From: Oscillospiraceae bacterium
GTDB taxonomy: Bacteria > Bacillota > Clostridia > Oscillospirales > Ruminococcaceae
Assembly (NCBI GenBank): GCA_017544185.1
Contig: JAFYEQ010000166.1
Span: 1 to 10,880, forward strand
Direction of reading: 5' to 3'
Length of the DNA: 10,880 nucleotides
The first letter of the stretch is position 1; each line of letters starts with the position of its first letter. Shown here piece after piece: positions 1 through 6,314 of the stretch. Position numbers and translations under genes: made by a program. The notes under the pieces are model-generated. The model saw only the letters and a list, made by a program, of their open reading frames with translations. It searched no databases and had not been told where the DNA came from.

Positions 1-603
1 GTTCCCGTATCCGCTATGATCTTCGGCGGCAGAAGAGAGAGCACCACTCCTCTGGTATACCAGTCCTTCGACTGGGTACACGGCACATATGTAGGCTCTG
101 CAGTATCCTCTGAGACCACCGCAGCTGCTACCGGTGCTGTAGGCGTGCTCCGTCACGATCCCATGGCTATGAATCCCTTCATTGGCTACAATGTAGGCGA
201 CTACTGGGCACACTGGCTCGAGATGGGCGAGAAGCTCGGCGACAAGGCTCCTCTGATCTTCAATGTTAACTGGTTCCGCAAGGACGAGAACGGTCACTTC
301 ATGTGGCCCGGCTTCGGTGACAACATGAGAGTCGTTGACTGGATCCTCGACCGCGTTGAAGGCAAGGCTGACGCTGTAGAGACTGCTATCGGCTATGTTC
401 CCAAGGCTGAGGACATCAACCTCACCGGCATCGAGGATGAGGTATCCCTCGACACCGTGAAGAAGCTGCTCGACGTTGACGCAGACCTCTGGAAGAAGGA
501 AGTCGCTCAGATGAGAGACTACTATGCAGAGCTGACTGCTGGCGGCGCAAATATCCCCAAGGCACTCTACGACGTGCTCGACAAGATCGAGAGCAAGCTC
601 TGA
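1..603 (+). CDS. pckG: Phosphoenolpyruvate carboxykinase (GTP), C-terminal part
   Basis: This is the last 200 codons of a gene cut by the left edge of the window, in frame from base 1; the stop is TGA at 601-603. The enzyme interconverts oxaloacetate plus GTP with phosphoenolpyruvate, CO2 and GDP in the cytosol; in gut anaerobes it often works in the CO2-fixing direction. Recognition rests on VPVSAMIFGGRR at the first residues (family VPVSAIIFGGRR), then WVHGTYVGSAVSSETTAAA and HDPMAMNPFIGYNVGDYW, and the nucleotide-binding segment around residues 89-110 (NVNWFRK, then HFMWPGFGDNMR) with the two phenylalanines that sandwich the guanine in characterised GTP-type enzymes. The ATP-type enzyme has different motifs, so the family call is firm. 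Family proteins are about 600 aa, so roughly two thirds is missing. Codons favour C-ending and AGA, as in the ribosomal genes here, suggesting high expression. Two hairpins follow at once. Confidence 0.96.
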   Translation, partial: VPVSAMIFGGRRESTTPLVYQSFDWVHGTYVGSAVSSETTAAATGAVGVLRHDPMAMNPFIGYNVGDYWAHWLEMGEKLGDKAPLIFNVNWFRKDENGHFMWPGFGDNMRVVDWILDRVEGKADAVETAIGYVPKAEDINLTGIEDEVSLDTVKKLLDVDADLWKKEVAQMRDYYAELTAGGANIPKALYDVLDKIESKL

Positions 604-611
604 TAACAAAC

Positions 612-637
612 GGATCCGTCACATATGTGGCGGATCC
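612..637 (+). terminator. First hairpin behind pckG
   Basis: GGATCCG (612-618) pairs with CGGATCC (631-637), and the sequence between them, built around the palindrome CACATATGTG, extends the stem, so the whole 26 bases is nearly self-complementary. It lies 8 bases after the pckG stop. Only a short T/A stretch (TTATAAT) follows, so alone it may be a weak terminator or an RNA-stabilising 3' hairpin; the hairpin just downstream is the stronger one. Confidence 0.55.
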
Positions 638-645
638 TTATAATA

Positions 646-683
646 GGCGGCCGCTGTCATACAAGGCAGCGGCCGTTCGTTTT
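646..683 (+). terminator. Intrinsic terminator between convergent pckG and HAD gene
   Basis: GGCCGCTG at 649-656 pairs perfectly with CAGCGGCC at 667-674 around a 10-base loop; C648-G675 and wobble pairs lengthen the stem. GTTCGTTTTAT follows on the plus strand, a modest U-tract suited to ending the pckG transcript. The hairpin begins 8 bases before the TAA stop of the converging HAD gene (682-684) and may also block readthrough from that side, although the minus strand has no good U-run after it. Confidence 0.75.
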
Positions 684-1281
684 ATATAGCCCTTATCTGA
701 GTATACAGTTCGTCGTAGGTCTGGGTGGTGAGCTGTATCCCCTCCATGCCGAAGGATCTGGCTCCATCCACGTTTCGCAGTGTGTCGTCGATGAATACGC
801 ACTCTTCGGGCACCAGCCCGTAGCGGTCGCAGAGCATCCGGTATATGGCGGGGTCGGGCTTGGTCACCTTCACACGGCAGGAGAATATCCCACCGTCCAT
901 GTGGGGTATGAACTCCAGTGCCCAGGGCGCTGTATGTATCAGGTACTCGAAATAGTTGGAGAGATAGTACACACCGTAGCCATCGGCCTTGAGCCTGTCT
1001 ATGAGCTCGATAGCTCCTTTCCTCATTTTCGGACACTCACCGAGCCGTGCGAAGGTATAGCGTATCTCACGTTCGCAGTCGGGAGCGTTCGCGATAAAGA
1101 GCTGCAGCACCTCCTCGTCGGAGAGGATGCCTCTGTCGAGCTCGCTCCAGTCGGGGTCGTGCCATGTGGCTGCGATCACCTTTTCGCCCTTTTCCGTTCC
1201 GAAGTTATCAAGAACGGATCGCTCGAACTCAAAGTCTATCAGCACCTTACCGATGTCGAATATAACGTTTCTTATCTTCAT
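682..1281 (-). CDS. HAD-superfamily phosphatase (subfamily IA, YihX-like)
   Basis: The 199-residue protein is a probable cytosolic phosphatase of a small phosphorylated metabolite; the substrate cannot be read from sequence. Motif I is VIFDIGKVL with nucleophile Asp9; the second acidic residue of the usual DxD is Gly11, as in E. coli YihX (DLGNV), so this is a subfamily trait and not damage. Motif II is YYLSNY with Ser109, motif III is Lys141 in VTKPDPAIY, and motif IV is FIDDTLRNVDGA with Asp165 and Asp166. Residues about 15-95 would be the helical cap. The start is ATG at 1281, because AGGAAAGGA lies just upstream; the open frame continues to 1392 but overlaps the dipeptidase gene. Only 26 bases separate it from the dipeptidase stop, so the two are probably cotranscribed. 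It converges on pckG. Confidence 0.88.
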   Translation of the reverse strand: MKIRNVIFDIGKVLIDFEFERSVLDNFGTEKGEKVIAATWHDPDWSELDRGILSDEEVLQLFIANAPDCEREIRYTFARLGECPKMRKGAIELIDRLKADGYGVYYLSNYFEYLIHTAPWALEFIPHMDGGIFSCRVKVTKPDPAIYRMLCDRYGLVPEECVFIDDTLRNVDGARSFGMEGIQLTTQTYDELYTQIRAI

Positions 1282-1307
1282 GATGTCCTTTCCTGTGCAG
1301 TACGTTG

Positions 1308-1952
1308 TCATACCCGTATCGACGACAGGGATACGGGAAAGTCGAAATAGGTGTCGGGATAGGGCTCGTCGGCGAGGGTGAAATGCCACCATTCGCAGTC
1401 GAGGGGGAGAAAGCCGTTCCTGAGCATAGTATCCCGCAGCAGCATACGGCTGTCGTATTGCTCCTCGGTGATGCTCCTGCAGTCGGGATGGGAGATCTCG
1501 CTGAACAGATCGAAGGGGCTGCCCATGTCCACTTCTTTGCCTGTCGCCATATCCACCAGCGTAAGGTCTATGGTACTGCCTCGGCTGTGGCTGGACTGCT
1601 TGGCGATATAACCCTTCCTGAAGAGCTCCTGCTTTTCAAGGTCGGGATAGAAATAGGGCTTCATGCGTATATCCGTATCCTCTATGCCCCACAGCATGAA
1701 ATGACGTACTGCTGCGGCGGGACGGTATGCATCGAACACCTTCACGCGGTAGCCCTTCACCATCAGCTCGGTACAGGCGGAGCGGAGGGCCCTCGCAGCT
1801 TCCGCAGTGAGCAGGGCTATCGGCTCTTCATAGCCGTCGATACGGTCTCCTATAAAGTTATAGGTGGAATGGTAGCGTATCTCCTGTATGATATGAGGCA
1901 CCGCATCTGACAGCACCACAAAGCCGGCCGCGCTCTTAGTTATATCTTTCAT
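1308..1952 (-). CDS. D-alanyl-D-alanine dipeptidase (VanX/DdpX family, peptidase M15D)
   Basis: This 214-residue zinc dipeptidase should hydrolyse free D-Ala-D-Ala. The family signature is complete: DAYRP with Arg77 (VanX Arg71), SSHSRGSTID with His122 and Asp129 as zinc ligands (VanX His116 and Asp123, same spacing), and EWWH with catalytic Glu187 and third zinc ligand His190 (VanX Glu181 and His184). No signal peptide is visible, so it is probably cytoplasmic like VanX. There is no ligase (vanA/B), dehydrogenase (vanH) or two-component system beside it, so a glycopeptide-resistance role is not indicated; recycling of wall-derived dipeptide, or use in dormancy or starvation as for DdpX, is more likely (inference). 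The ATG at 1952 is preceded by AGAAGGA. The HAD gene follows 26 bases downstream. Confidence 0.92.
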   Translation of the reverse strand: MKDITKSAAGFVVLSDAVPHIIQEIRYHSTYNFIGDRIDGYEEPIALLTAEAARALRSACTELMVKGYRVKVFDAYRPAAAVRHFMLWGIEDTDIRMKPYFYPDLEKQELFRKGYIAKQSSHSRGSTIDLTLVDMATGKEVDMGSPFDLFSEISHPDCRSITEEQYDSRMLLRDTMLRNGFLPLDCEWWHFTLADEPYPDTYFDFPVSLSSIRV

Positions 1953-1980
1953 ACAGATCCTTCTTTGATAATAATGAACG

Positions 1981-2000
1981 GGAGCGGCATATGCCGCTCC
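1981..2000 (-). terminator. Perfect 20-base palindrome after the zinc-ribbon gene
   Basis: GGAGCGGCATATGCCGCTCC is a perfect palindrome 4 bases beyond the stop of the zinc-ribbon gene. On the minus strand it is followed by CGTTCATTATTAT, which is T-rich but not a true U-run. It could be a weak terminator or a processing or stability hairpin. The dipeptidase start is only 28 bases further on with no promoter visible between, so at least partial readthrough is expected. Confidence 0.5.
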
Positions 2001-2004
2001 GATC

Positions 2005-2577
2005 TTATCCGTGTATAGGCGAGCCGCAGTACGGGCATGCCATCTGCTGGCCGGGACGGATGCTGACCTGACCGCCGCAGGCAGGGCAGCTCATGGCTCT
2101 CTCCGCATAGGCGTTCATGGTGTTGACCGTAGCATTGTCCCTTGCGGAGAGGAGCACCGCATAGGGCTGGCGCTGTACCACGCAGTTTGTGAGGTAGCCC
2201 TTGGATATCAGGTCGTCTATCTCTGCTGCGAACTGGGGGAGCTGCTTGCCGGTCTGGGCGGTGAGCTCTTCGGCGGTGACCACACCGTCGTTGTCGGAGC
2301 AGAATATATAGCTGTACTGCTTTGCCATGGCGATCTTCTTCGCCGTCTTGTTAGAGAGTATCACCAGCATCACGCCCACGCCTGCGAATACCAGACAGGT
2401 CACGGACATAGCGATATTGAAGCCGACGCTGTTTTGCGAGGTATCGGTCACAGTGGCGAAGCCTACCAGAGCGAGAGGCCCCCAGAATAATATGCCGAGG
2501 ACGCCGATCACCATGAGTATCACGCGCTTGGCCTTATCTCCCGAGAGCTTATTGGTAAGGTACATAGATGTATTCAT
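2005..2577 (-). CDS. Two-TM membrane protein with C-terminal zinc ribbon, function unknown
   Basis: I do not recognise a named family. The 190-residue protein has a short basic N-terminus, two hydrophobic spans at about 19-41 and 53-75, then a soluble part. Residues about 90-135 read like a small winged-helix unit (SDNDGVVTAEELTAQTG, then a helix ending ISKGYLTN). The C-terminus is a zinc ribbon with CPAC (164-167) and CPYC (181-184). The two spans put both soluble ends on the same side, probably the cytoplasm. This looks like a membrane-tethered scaffold or sensor (inference). The start at 2577 is supported by AGGAG 7 bases upstream. The 114 bases before it (2578-2691) hold no convincing promoter, so it may be read from the recombinase transcript. 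A palindrome follows the stop. Confidence 0.8.
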   Translation of the reverse strand: MNTSMYLTNKLSGDKAKRVILMVIGVLGILFWGPLALVGFATVTDTSQNSVGFNIAMSVTCLVFAGVGVMLVILSNKTAKKIAMAKQYSYIFCSDNDGVVTAEELTAQTGKQLPQFAAEIDDLISKGYLTNCVVQRQPYAVLLSARDNATVNTMNAYAERAMSCPACGGQVSIRPGQQMACPYCGSPIHG

Positions 2578-2691
2578 GTCACAACTCCTGTGTAAGTATC
2601 GAGAAACACCGCAGGTACGGGCTCTCGTTGTATGATACAGCCTTTTAGGTATGCCGCGGCTGCTCCGGATCGTCCGGATCTTACGGCCATG

Positions 2692-3648
2692 TCAGCCCTT
2701 CCCGTGGACGTCTGACATGGGATTGGCATCCAGTGCCGTGCGGACGTTCTCGTTAGTCAGATGGGTGTATATCTCGGTGGTGGACACGCTCTGATGGCCG
2801 AGGATCTCCTTGAGCACGATGGGATCCACGTTCCCGTACTGGTACATGAGGGTAGCTGCGGTATGCCTAAGCTTATGAGCGGAGAGCCCGCGTCCCTCCA
2901 GACCGATCTGTTGGATGGCACGGGTGACGATCTGCTCTACGCGCCTGCCTGTGATGCGTGTCTTTCGGTTGGAGAGGAAGAGCGCCTTCTCATCGCATAT
3001 CGGACGAACGCCCAGATAATCGGTTATGGCCTCGGCGCAGCCCTCGTTCATATGTATGATGCGCTCCTTGTTGCCCTTGCCCAGCAGACGTATGCTGCGG
3101 TCCTCGAAGTTCACATCGTTCAAGTTCATGCCCACCAGCTCGGACAGTCTCATTCCGCAGTTGAGGAACAGCATGAGTATACAGAAGTCCCTGCGGTAGA
3201 ACTTGTCCTCGGGATCCAGATGTCCCACGAGACGCTTGCTGTCATCCAGCGCCAGATACTTCGGCTGTACCTTCTTGAGCTTGGGCTTCTCCAGGTTAGC
3301 TACCGGGTCTCTGGCGATGGAATAGCTTATGATCTTTCCCTGTGCCAGAGCGGAGTAGAAGCCTCTCAGACTGGAGACCTTGCGGGAGCGGGTGCGGTCG
3401 TTGTTCCCCTGGACCGTGCCCGACCATGACAGGAAGGCGTATACATCGCGCAGGGTGACCGCAGCCACCGTCTCGAAGGGGAGATCGCGCACGTCGCCGT
3501 CCCCGCCGATCTTGTCCTCATAAAGAAAGCGGAAGAAGAGCATAAGATCCGTGGTATATCCCGTGATGGTATGCTCGGAGCGGCCTCGTATGTCCCGCAG
3601 ATAGTATACATATTCGATCAGATAATCCGGGAATCCTTTGTCAGACAT
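2692..3648 (-). CDS. Tyrosine recombinase/integrase, XerC/XerD type
   Basis: This 318-residue protein cuts and rejoins DNA via a phosphotyrosine intermediate. Residues 5-105 form the SAM-like core-binding domain (YLIEYVYYLRDIRGRSEHTI onward); residues about 130-310 form the catalytic domain with the full set: Arg167 in CGMRLSEL, Lys191 in LGKGNKERI, His258 and Arg261 in AHKLRHTAAT, His285 in EILGHQSVSTTEIYTH, and the nucleophile Tyr294. Length and GKGNKER/LGH motifs resemble chromosomal XerC/XerD rather than large phage integrases, and no phage genes or attachment repeats are seen nearby. It could be the dimer-resolution recombinase or a paralogue; the sequence alone does not decide. The ATG at 3648 has AGAGGT close upstream. 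The ispH-rpsA terminator ends only 22 bases before the start codon. Confidence 0.93.
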   Translation of the reverse strand: MSDKGFPDYLIEYVYYLRDIRGRSEHTITGYTTDLMLFFRFLYEDKIGGDGDVRDLPFETVAAVTLRDVYAFLSWSGTVQGNNDRTRSRKVSSLRGFYSALAQGKIISYSIARDPVANLEKPKLKKVQPKYLALDDSKRLVGHLDPEDKFYRRDFCILMLFLNCGMRLSELVGMNLNDVNFEDRSIRLLGKGNKERIIHMNEGCAEAITDYLGVRPICDEKALFLSNRKTRITGRRVEQIVTRAIQQIGLEGRGLSAHKLRHTAATLMYQYGNVDPIVLKEILGHQSVSTTEIYTHLTNENVRTALDANPMSDVHGKG

Positions 3649-3670
3649 ATCGACCTCTTATGATCATGCG

Positions 3671-3703
3671 TAAAAATACCCCCGTCACATAAGTGACGGG
3701 GGT
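3671..3703 (-). terminator. Strong intrinsic terminator after ispH-rpsA
   Basis: A perfect 11-bp stem pairs ACCCCCGTCAC (plus strand 3678-3688) with GTGACGGGGGT (3693-3703) around an ATAA loop. On the minus strand it is followed by ATTTTTA. It lies 12 bases after the rpsA stop and is the best-formed terminator in the window. It closes the growth operon but also stands directly before the recombinase gene. Confidence 0.9.
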
Positions 3704-3715
3704 GATGGTACGAAC

Positions 3716-5662
3716 TTATTCTTCGTAGTCGCCTTCGCCGTCCTCAGCGAGCGCTCTGATGGAAAGGCTGATCCTCTTCTTGTCGATGTCGGCGTCGGTG
3801 ATCTTTGCAGTCACTTCGTCGCCTACGGATACTACTTCCTTCACATCGTTGACCTTGCGGTCAGCCAGTTGGCTGATGTGTACCAGACCGTCGATGCCGG
3901 GCATGATGCGTACGAATGCACCGAAGGGAGTAACGGATACGACCTTGCCAGTGATGGTGTCGCCGATGCTGTACTCATTATCGAACTTCACCCAGGGATC
4001 ATCCTCAGCCTTCTTGTAGCCCAGGGATATACGATCCTTCTCCTGATCGAGCTCCTTGATGTATACCTCCAGCTCGTCGCCTACGCTGACTACCTCAGAG
4101 GGATGACGGATGCGGTCCCAGGACAGCTCGGAGATATGCACCATACCGTCGATGCCGCCCAGATCTACGAATGCGCCGTAGGATGTGATGGACTTTACCT
4201 CGCCCTTGAACACATCGCCTACCTTAGCGGTCTCCCAGAACTTAGCCTTAGCGGCATCACGCTCTGCGGAGAGCACCTGACGGATGGAGCCTACTGCGCG
4301 GTTACGCTGCTCGTTGACCTCGATCACCTTGAAGCGCTGCATGGTCTTTACCAGGGGCTCTACCTTGTCGTTGCGGCGAGCGGTAGCCTGAGAATTGGGG
4401 ATGAATACCCTTACACCGTTGTACATAAGGGTGAGACCGCCCTTAACGATGCCGGTGACCATACCCTCGAGGATATCGCCGGTCTCCTTAGCCTTAACGA
4501 TGTCGTCAAAGCCCTTCATAGCGTCGATCTTCTTCTTGGAGAGCTGAACGGTGCCTTCTGCGTCGTTGATCTTCTCAACGATCAGATCGATGACATCGCC
4601 CACATTTACCACGTCAGCCGGCGAGAGAGACGGATCGTCAGTGAGCTCATCGCGGGAAACATAGCCTGTCTGCTTAGTTCCCAGATCTACAACAGCTTCT
4701 GTGTTGTTCACTGCAACGACTGTGCCTTTCACCCGGTTACCGGTATATATTCTCTTGAAGGATGCCTCGAGCTGCTCCTCGAAGTTCTCCTCAAAATTAG
4801 CTCCCTCTTCATAAATTTCGTTCATGTGGTTTACGACCTCCTTGATTATATGTGCCGGAGTTGATGCACCGGCAGTGATGCCCATACGGACATCTCTATG
4901 GATAACGCCCTGAGGCATCATCTTCATAAGTTCCTGCAGATCCTCTGCGTGATACGTACGCGCGCATCGGGAACTGCATATCTCGGCCAGCTTGCGGGTG
5001 TTGGAACTGTGATGCCCGCCCAGCACGATCATGATGTCGCACTGCGATGCCAGCTCCTCGGCCTCGGACTGCCGCTCTGCGGTGGCTCTGCATATAGTAT
5101 CGTAGATCGTGACGTCGGGGAACCCCTCTGCCAGTCTGCGGCACTTCTCCCACCGTAATATATTATACGTCGTTTGGGGCATAATTGCAACCTTTTTTTT
5201 AAAATTTTCACAAAATTTTTTCAATTGGATATGCAAGCCCACTGTATCGGGTACTATCACCACGTTATCGCCGCCGTGTCCTGCGATCCCGCGGACCTCG
5301 GGATGATCTGCGTCACCGACTATGATGACGATCATGCCCTGCGCGGTGCAGTCGGCCACTATGCGCTGTATGCGCTGTACGAAGGGACATGTGCCGTCGG
5401 TATAGGGGATATGGCCCCGCTCCAGACGGTCGTATATATCCTTCCCCACGCCGTGGGAACGTATTATCACCGTCTCACCGGGGAACGCCTCTTCGGGCTC
5501 GTCTATGATGCGCACGCCTTTGGCTGCCAGCTCATCGGTGACGGTACGGTTATGTATGATCTCTCCCAGCGTGCATCTGCTGCCTGTAGCGGTCAGCGCC
5601 ATCTGTACGGCTCTGTCCACGCCGAAGCAAAAGCCCGCATGGGGGGCAAGGGTCACGGTCAT
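3716..5662 (-). CDS. ispH-rpsA: Fused 4-hydroxy-3-methylbut-2-enyl diphosphate reductase / ribosomal protein S1
   Basis: One 648-residue frame joins two proteins. Residues 1 to about 278 are IspH, the last MEP-pathway enzyme, a 4Fe-4S protein making IPP and DMAPP. Cluster ligands are Cys12 (HAGFCFGV), Cys92 (GTCPFV) and Cys191 (YDTICRAT). His37, His70, His120 and Glu122 (HPEV), Thr164/165, Ser219/220-Asn221 and Ser267 match known active-site positions. An acidic linker (281-305) leads to four S1 OB-fold domains at about 308-376, 395-464, 481-550 and 566-636, the Firmicute-type S1. This fusion is known in Clostridia. The ATG at 5662 overlaps the plsC stop by ATGA. Two features set it apart: an AT-rich codon island at residues about 146-171, and a full AAGGAGG before Met280 at the domain junction. 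Both suggest separate S1 expression. A terminator follows. Confidence 0.95.
   Translation of the reverse strand: MTVTLAPHAGFCFGVDRAVQMALTATGSRCTLGEIIHNRTVTDELAAKGVRIIDEPEEAFPGETVIIRSHGVGKDIYDRLERGHIPYTDGTCPFVQRIQRIVADCTAQGMIVIIVGDADHPEVRGIAGHGGDNVVIVPDTVGLHIQLKKFCENFKKKVAIMPQTTYNILRWEKCRRLAEGFPDVTIYDTICRATAERQSEAEELASQCDIMIVLGGHHSSNTRKLAEICSSRCARTYHAEDLQELMKMMPQGVIHRDVRMGITAGASTPAHIIKEVVNHMNEIYEEGANFEENFEEQLEASFKRIYTGNRVKGTVVAVNNTEAVVDLGTKQTGYVSRDELTDDPSLSPADVVNVGDVIDLIVEKINDAEGTVQLSKKKIDAMKGFDDIVKAKETGDILEGMVTGIVKGGLTLMYNGVRVFIPNSQATARRNDKVEPLVKTMQRFKVIEVNEQRNRAVGSIRQVLSAERDAAKAKFWETAKVGDVFKGEVKSITSYGAFVDLGGIDGMVHISELSWDRIRHPSEVVSVGDELEVYIKELDQEKDRISLGYKKAEDDPWVKFDNEYSIGDTITGKVVSVTPFGAFVRIMPGIDGLVHISQLADRKVNDVKEVVSVGDEVTAKITDADIDKKRISLSIRALAEDGEGDYEE
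4837..4843 (-). promoter_or_regulatory. Internal AAGGAGG ribosome binding site before the S1 half
   Basis: On the minus strand AAGGAGG (4843 to 4837) lies 11 bases before an in-frame ATG at 4825 (Met280 of the fusion). The codons after it (AAC GAA ATT TAT GAA) are AT-rich compared with neighbouring sequence, as is common at true initiation sites. Starting here would give a free 369-residue protein with all four S1 domains, close to the length of stand-alone Firmicute S1 proteins. The spacing is at the long end of the usual range and the motif also encodes Lys-Glu, so chance is possible. Confidence 0.42.
5162..5230 (-). promoter_or_regulatory. Candidate internal promoter with AT-rich upstream element inside ispH
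   Basis: On the minus strand TTGCAA (5190 to 5185) is followed after exactly 17 bases by TATAAT (5167 to 5162). Directly upstream lies a run of A and T tracts (5193-5225, including A8) placed where an UP element would bind the polymerase alpha subunit. The -10 is perfect and the -35 matches 4 of 6 bases. The codons over this stretch (AAA, TTT, CAA, TTG, AAT, ATA, TTA) differ from the C/G-ending choices around it. A transcript starting near 5155 would cover the S1 half. Confidence 0.45.
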
Positions 5663-6303
5663 TCGTCCGTACCTTTGTCGGCCTTATCTGTGCTATCATC
5701 GGAGACAGCGTCGGGCGCACCTTCCACCAGCTCCTTGAGCGCTTCGGCGATACGCGCCTTGCACGCATTGAGCGCATGGCGGTCACCATCGGGCACGGCG
5801 ATCTCCTCGGGGGGGATAGGCTTGCCTATGCGAAGCGTCAGCTTTGAGCGGAAATGCAGCTTCTTCCCCTCGAACACTACGCCCATGGGGAGCACGGGAG
5901 CTCCCGACTTGCCCGCTATGACGGCCACGCCGGTCTTAAGTCTGGCCACCTTGTTCTCGTACTGCCGTGTGCCCTCGGGGAATATGACTACGTTATACCC
6001 CTTGCGGAGCCGCTCTACGCAGTCATCTATGACGCCCATATCGCCTGCGCCCCTTCGTATGGGGAAGGCGCCCAGCCCTCGTATGAAGGCTGCGAATATA
6101 GGGCTCTTGAACAGCTCTTCCTTGGCCATATACTTGACAGGCTTGCGTACGGGCATGGTGACCAGTACGGGATCTGCCAGACTGCGATGGTTGCAGGCGA
6201 TGATGAAGCCCTCCTGTTCGGGGACGTTCTCCTCGCCCTCTATCTTGAAGTCATACCACAGATGGTAGACACCTCTGACGGTATAGCGTACAAATGCATT
6301 CAT
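5659..6303 (-). CDS. plsC: 1-acyl-sn-glycerol-3-phosphate acyltransferase (PlsC family)
   Basis: This 214-residue membrane-associated enzyme probably transfers an acyl chain to lysophosphatidic acid to make phosphatidic acid. The acyltransferase motifs appear in order: motif I NHRSLADP with His39 and Asp44 (HX4D), motif II GLGAFPIRR with Arg84, motif III FPEGTR (108-113), and motif IV around APVLPMGV (135-142). There is no long N-terminal hydrophobic span, only a short amphipathic stretch at residues 5-17, so peripheral attachment is likely. The C-terminal 20 residues are acidic and low in complexity. The ATG at 6303 follows GAGG and lies 11 bases after the cmk stop; its TGA overlaps the ispH-rpsA ATG. 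The order cmk-plsC-ispH/rpsA is familiar in Clostridia. The exact acyl acceptor is inferred from the family. Confidence 0.93.
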   Translation of the reverse strand: MNAFVRYTVRGVYHLWYDFKIEGEENVPEQEGFIIACNHRSLADPVLVTMPVRKPVKYMAKEELFKSPIFAAFIRGLGAFPIRRGAGDMGVIDDCVERLRKGYNVVIFPEGTRQYENKVARLKTGVAVIAGKSGAPVLPMGVVFEGKKLHFRSKLTLRIGKPIPPEEIAVPDGDRHALNACKARIAEALKELVEGAPDAVSDDSTDKADKGTDE

Positions 6304-6314
6304 AGTATCCTCAC

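Noticed and set aside
639..644. TATAAT between the two pckG hairpins.
   Set aside because: No -35 at the right distance and no plus-strand gene downstream before the convergent HAD gene.
1308..1952. Vancomycin resistance determinant.
   Set aside because: Only the dipeptidase is present; ligase, dehydrogenase and two-component genes are absent from the window.
2640..2691. Terminator or recombinase target site after the tyrosine recombinase gene (TCCGGA-CGA-TCCGGA plus GCCGCGG).
   Set aside because: No U-run on either side, and the arms do not resemble a dif or Xer site layout (two 11-base half sites around a 6-8 base centre).
2578..2691. Promoter for the zinc-ribbon gene (TATCAT or GATACT as -10 on the minus strand).
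   Set aside because: No -35-like hexamer at 16-18 bases from either.
2692..3648. Integrative element carrying the tyrosine recombinase.
   Set aside because: No flanking direct repeats, tRNA target, excisionase or phage genes seen; the protein looks like a chromosomal Xer-type enzyme.
3869..4864. 331-codon open frame on the plus strand opposite the S1 half.
   Set aside because: It mirrors the codon bias of a well-supported gene, has no ribosome binding site and its translation matches no known protein type.
5174..6268. 364-codon plus-strand open frame opposite ispH and plsC.
   Set aside because: Spans two real genes on the other strand, low-complexity Ser/Pro-rich translation, no initiation signal.
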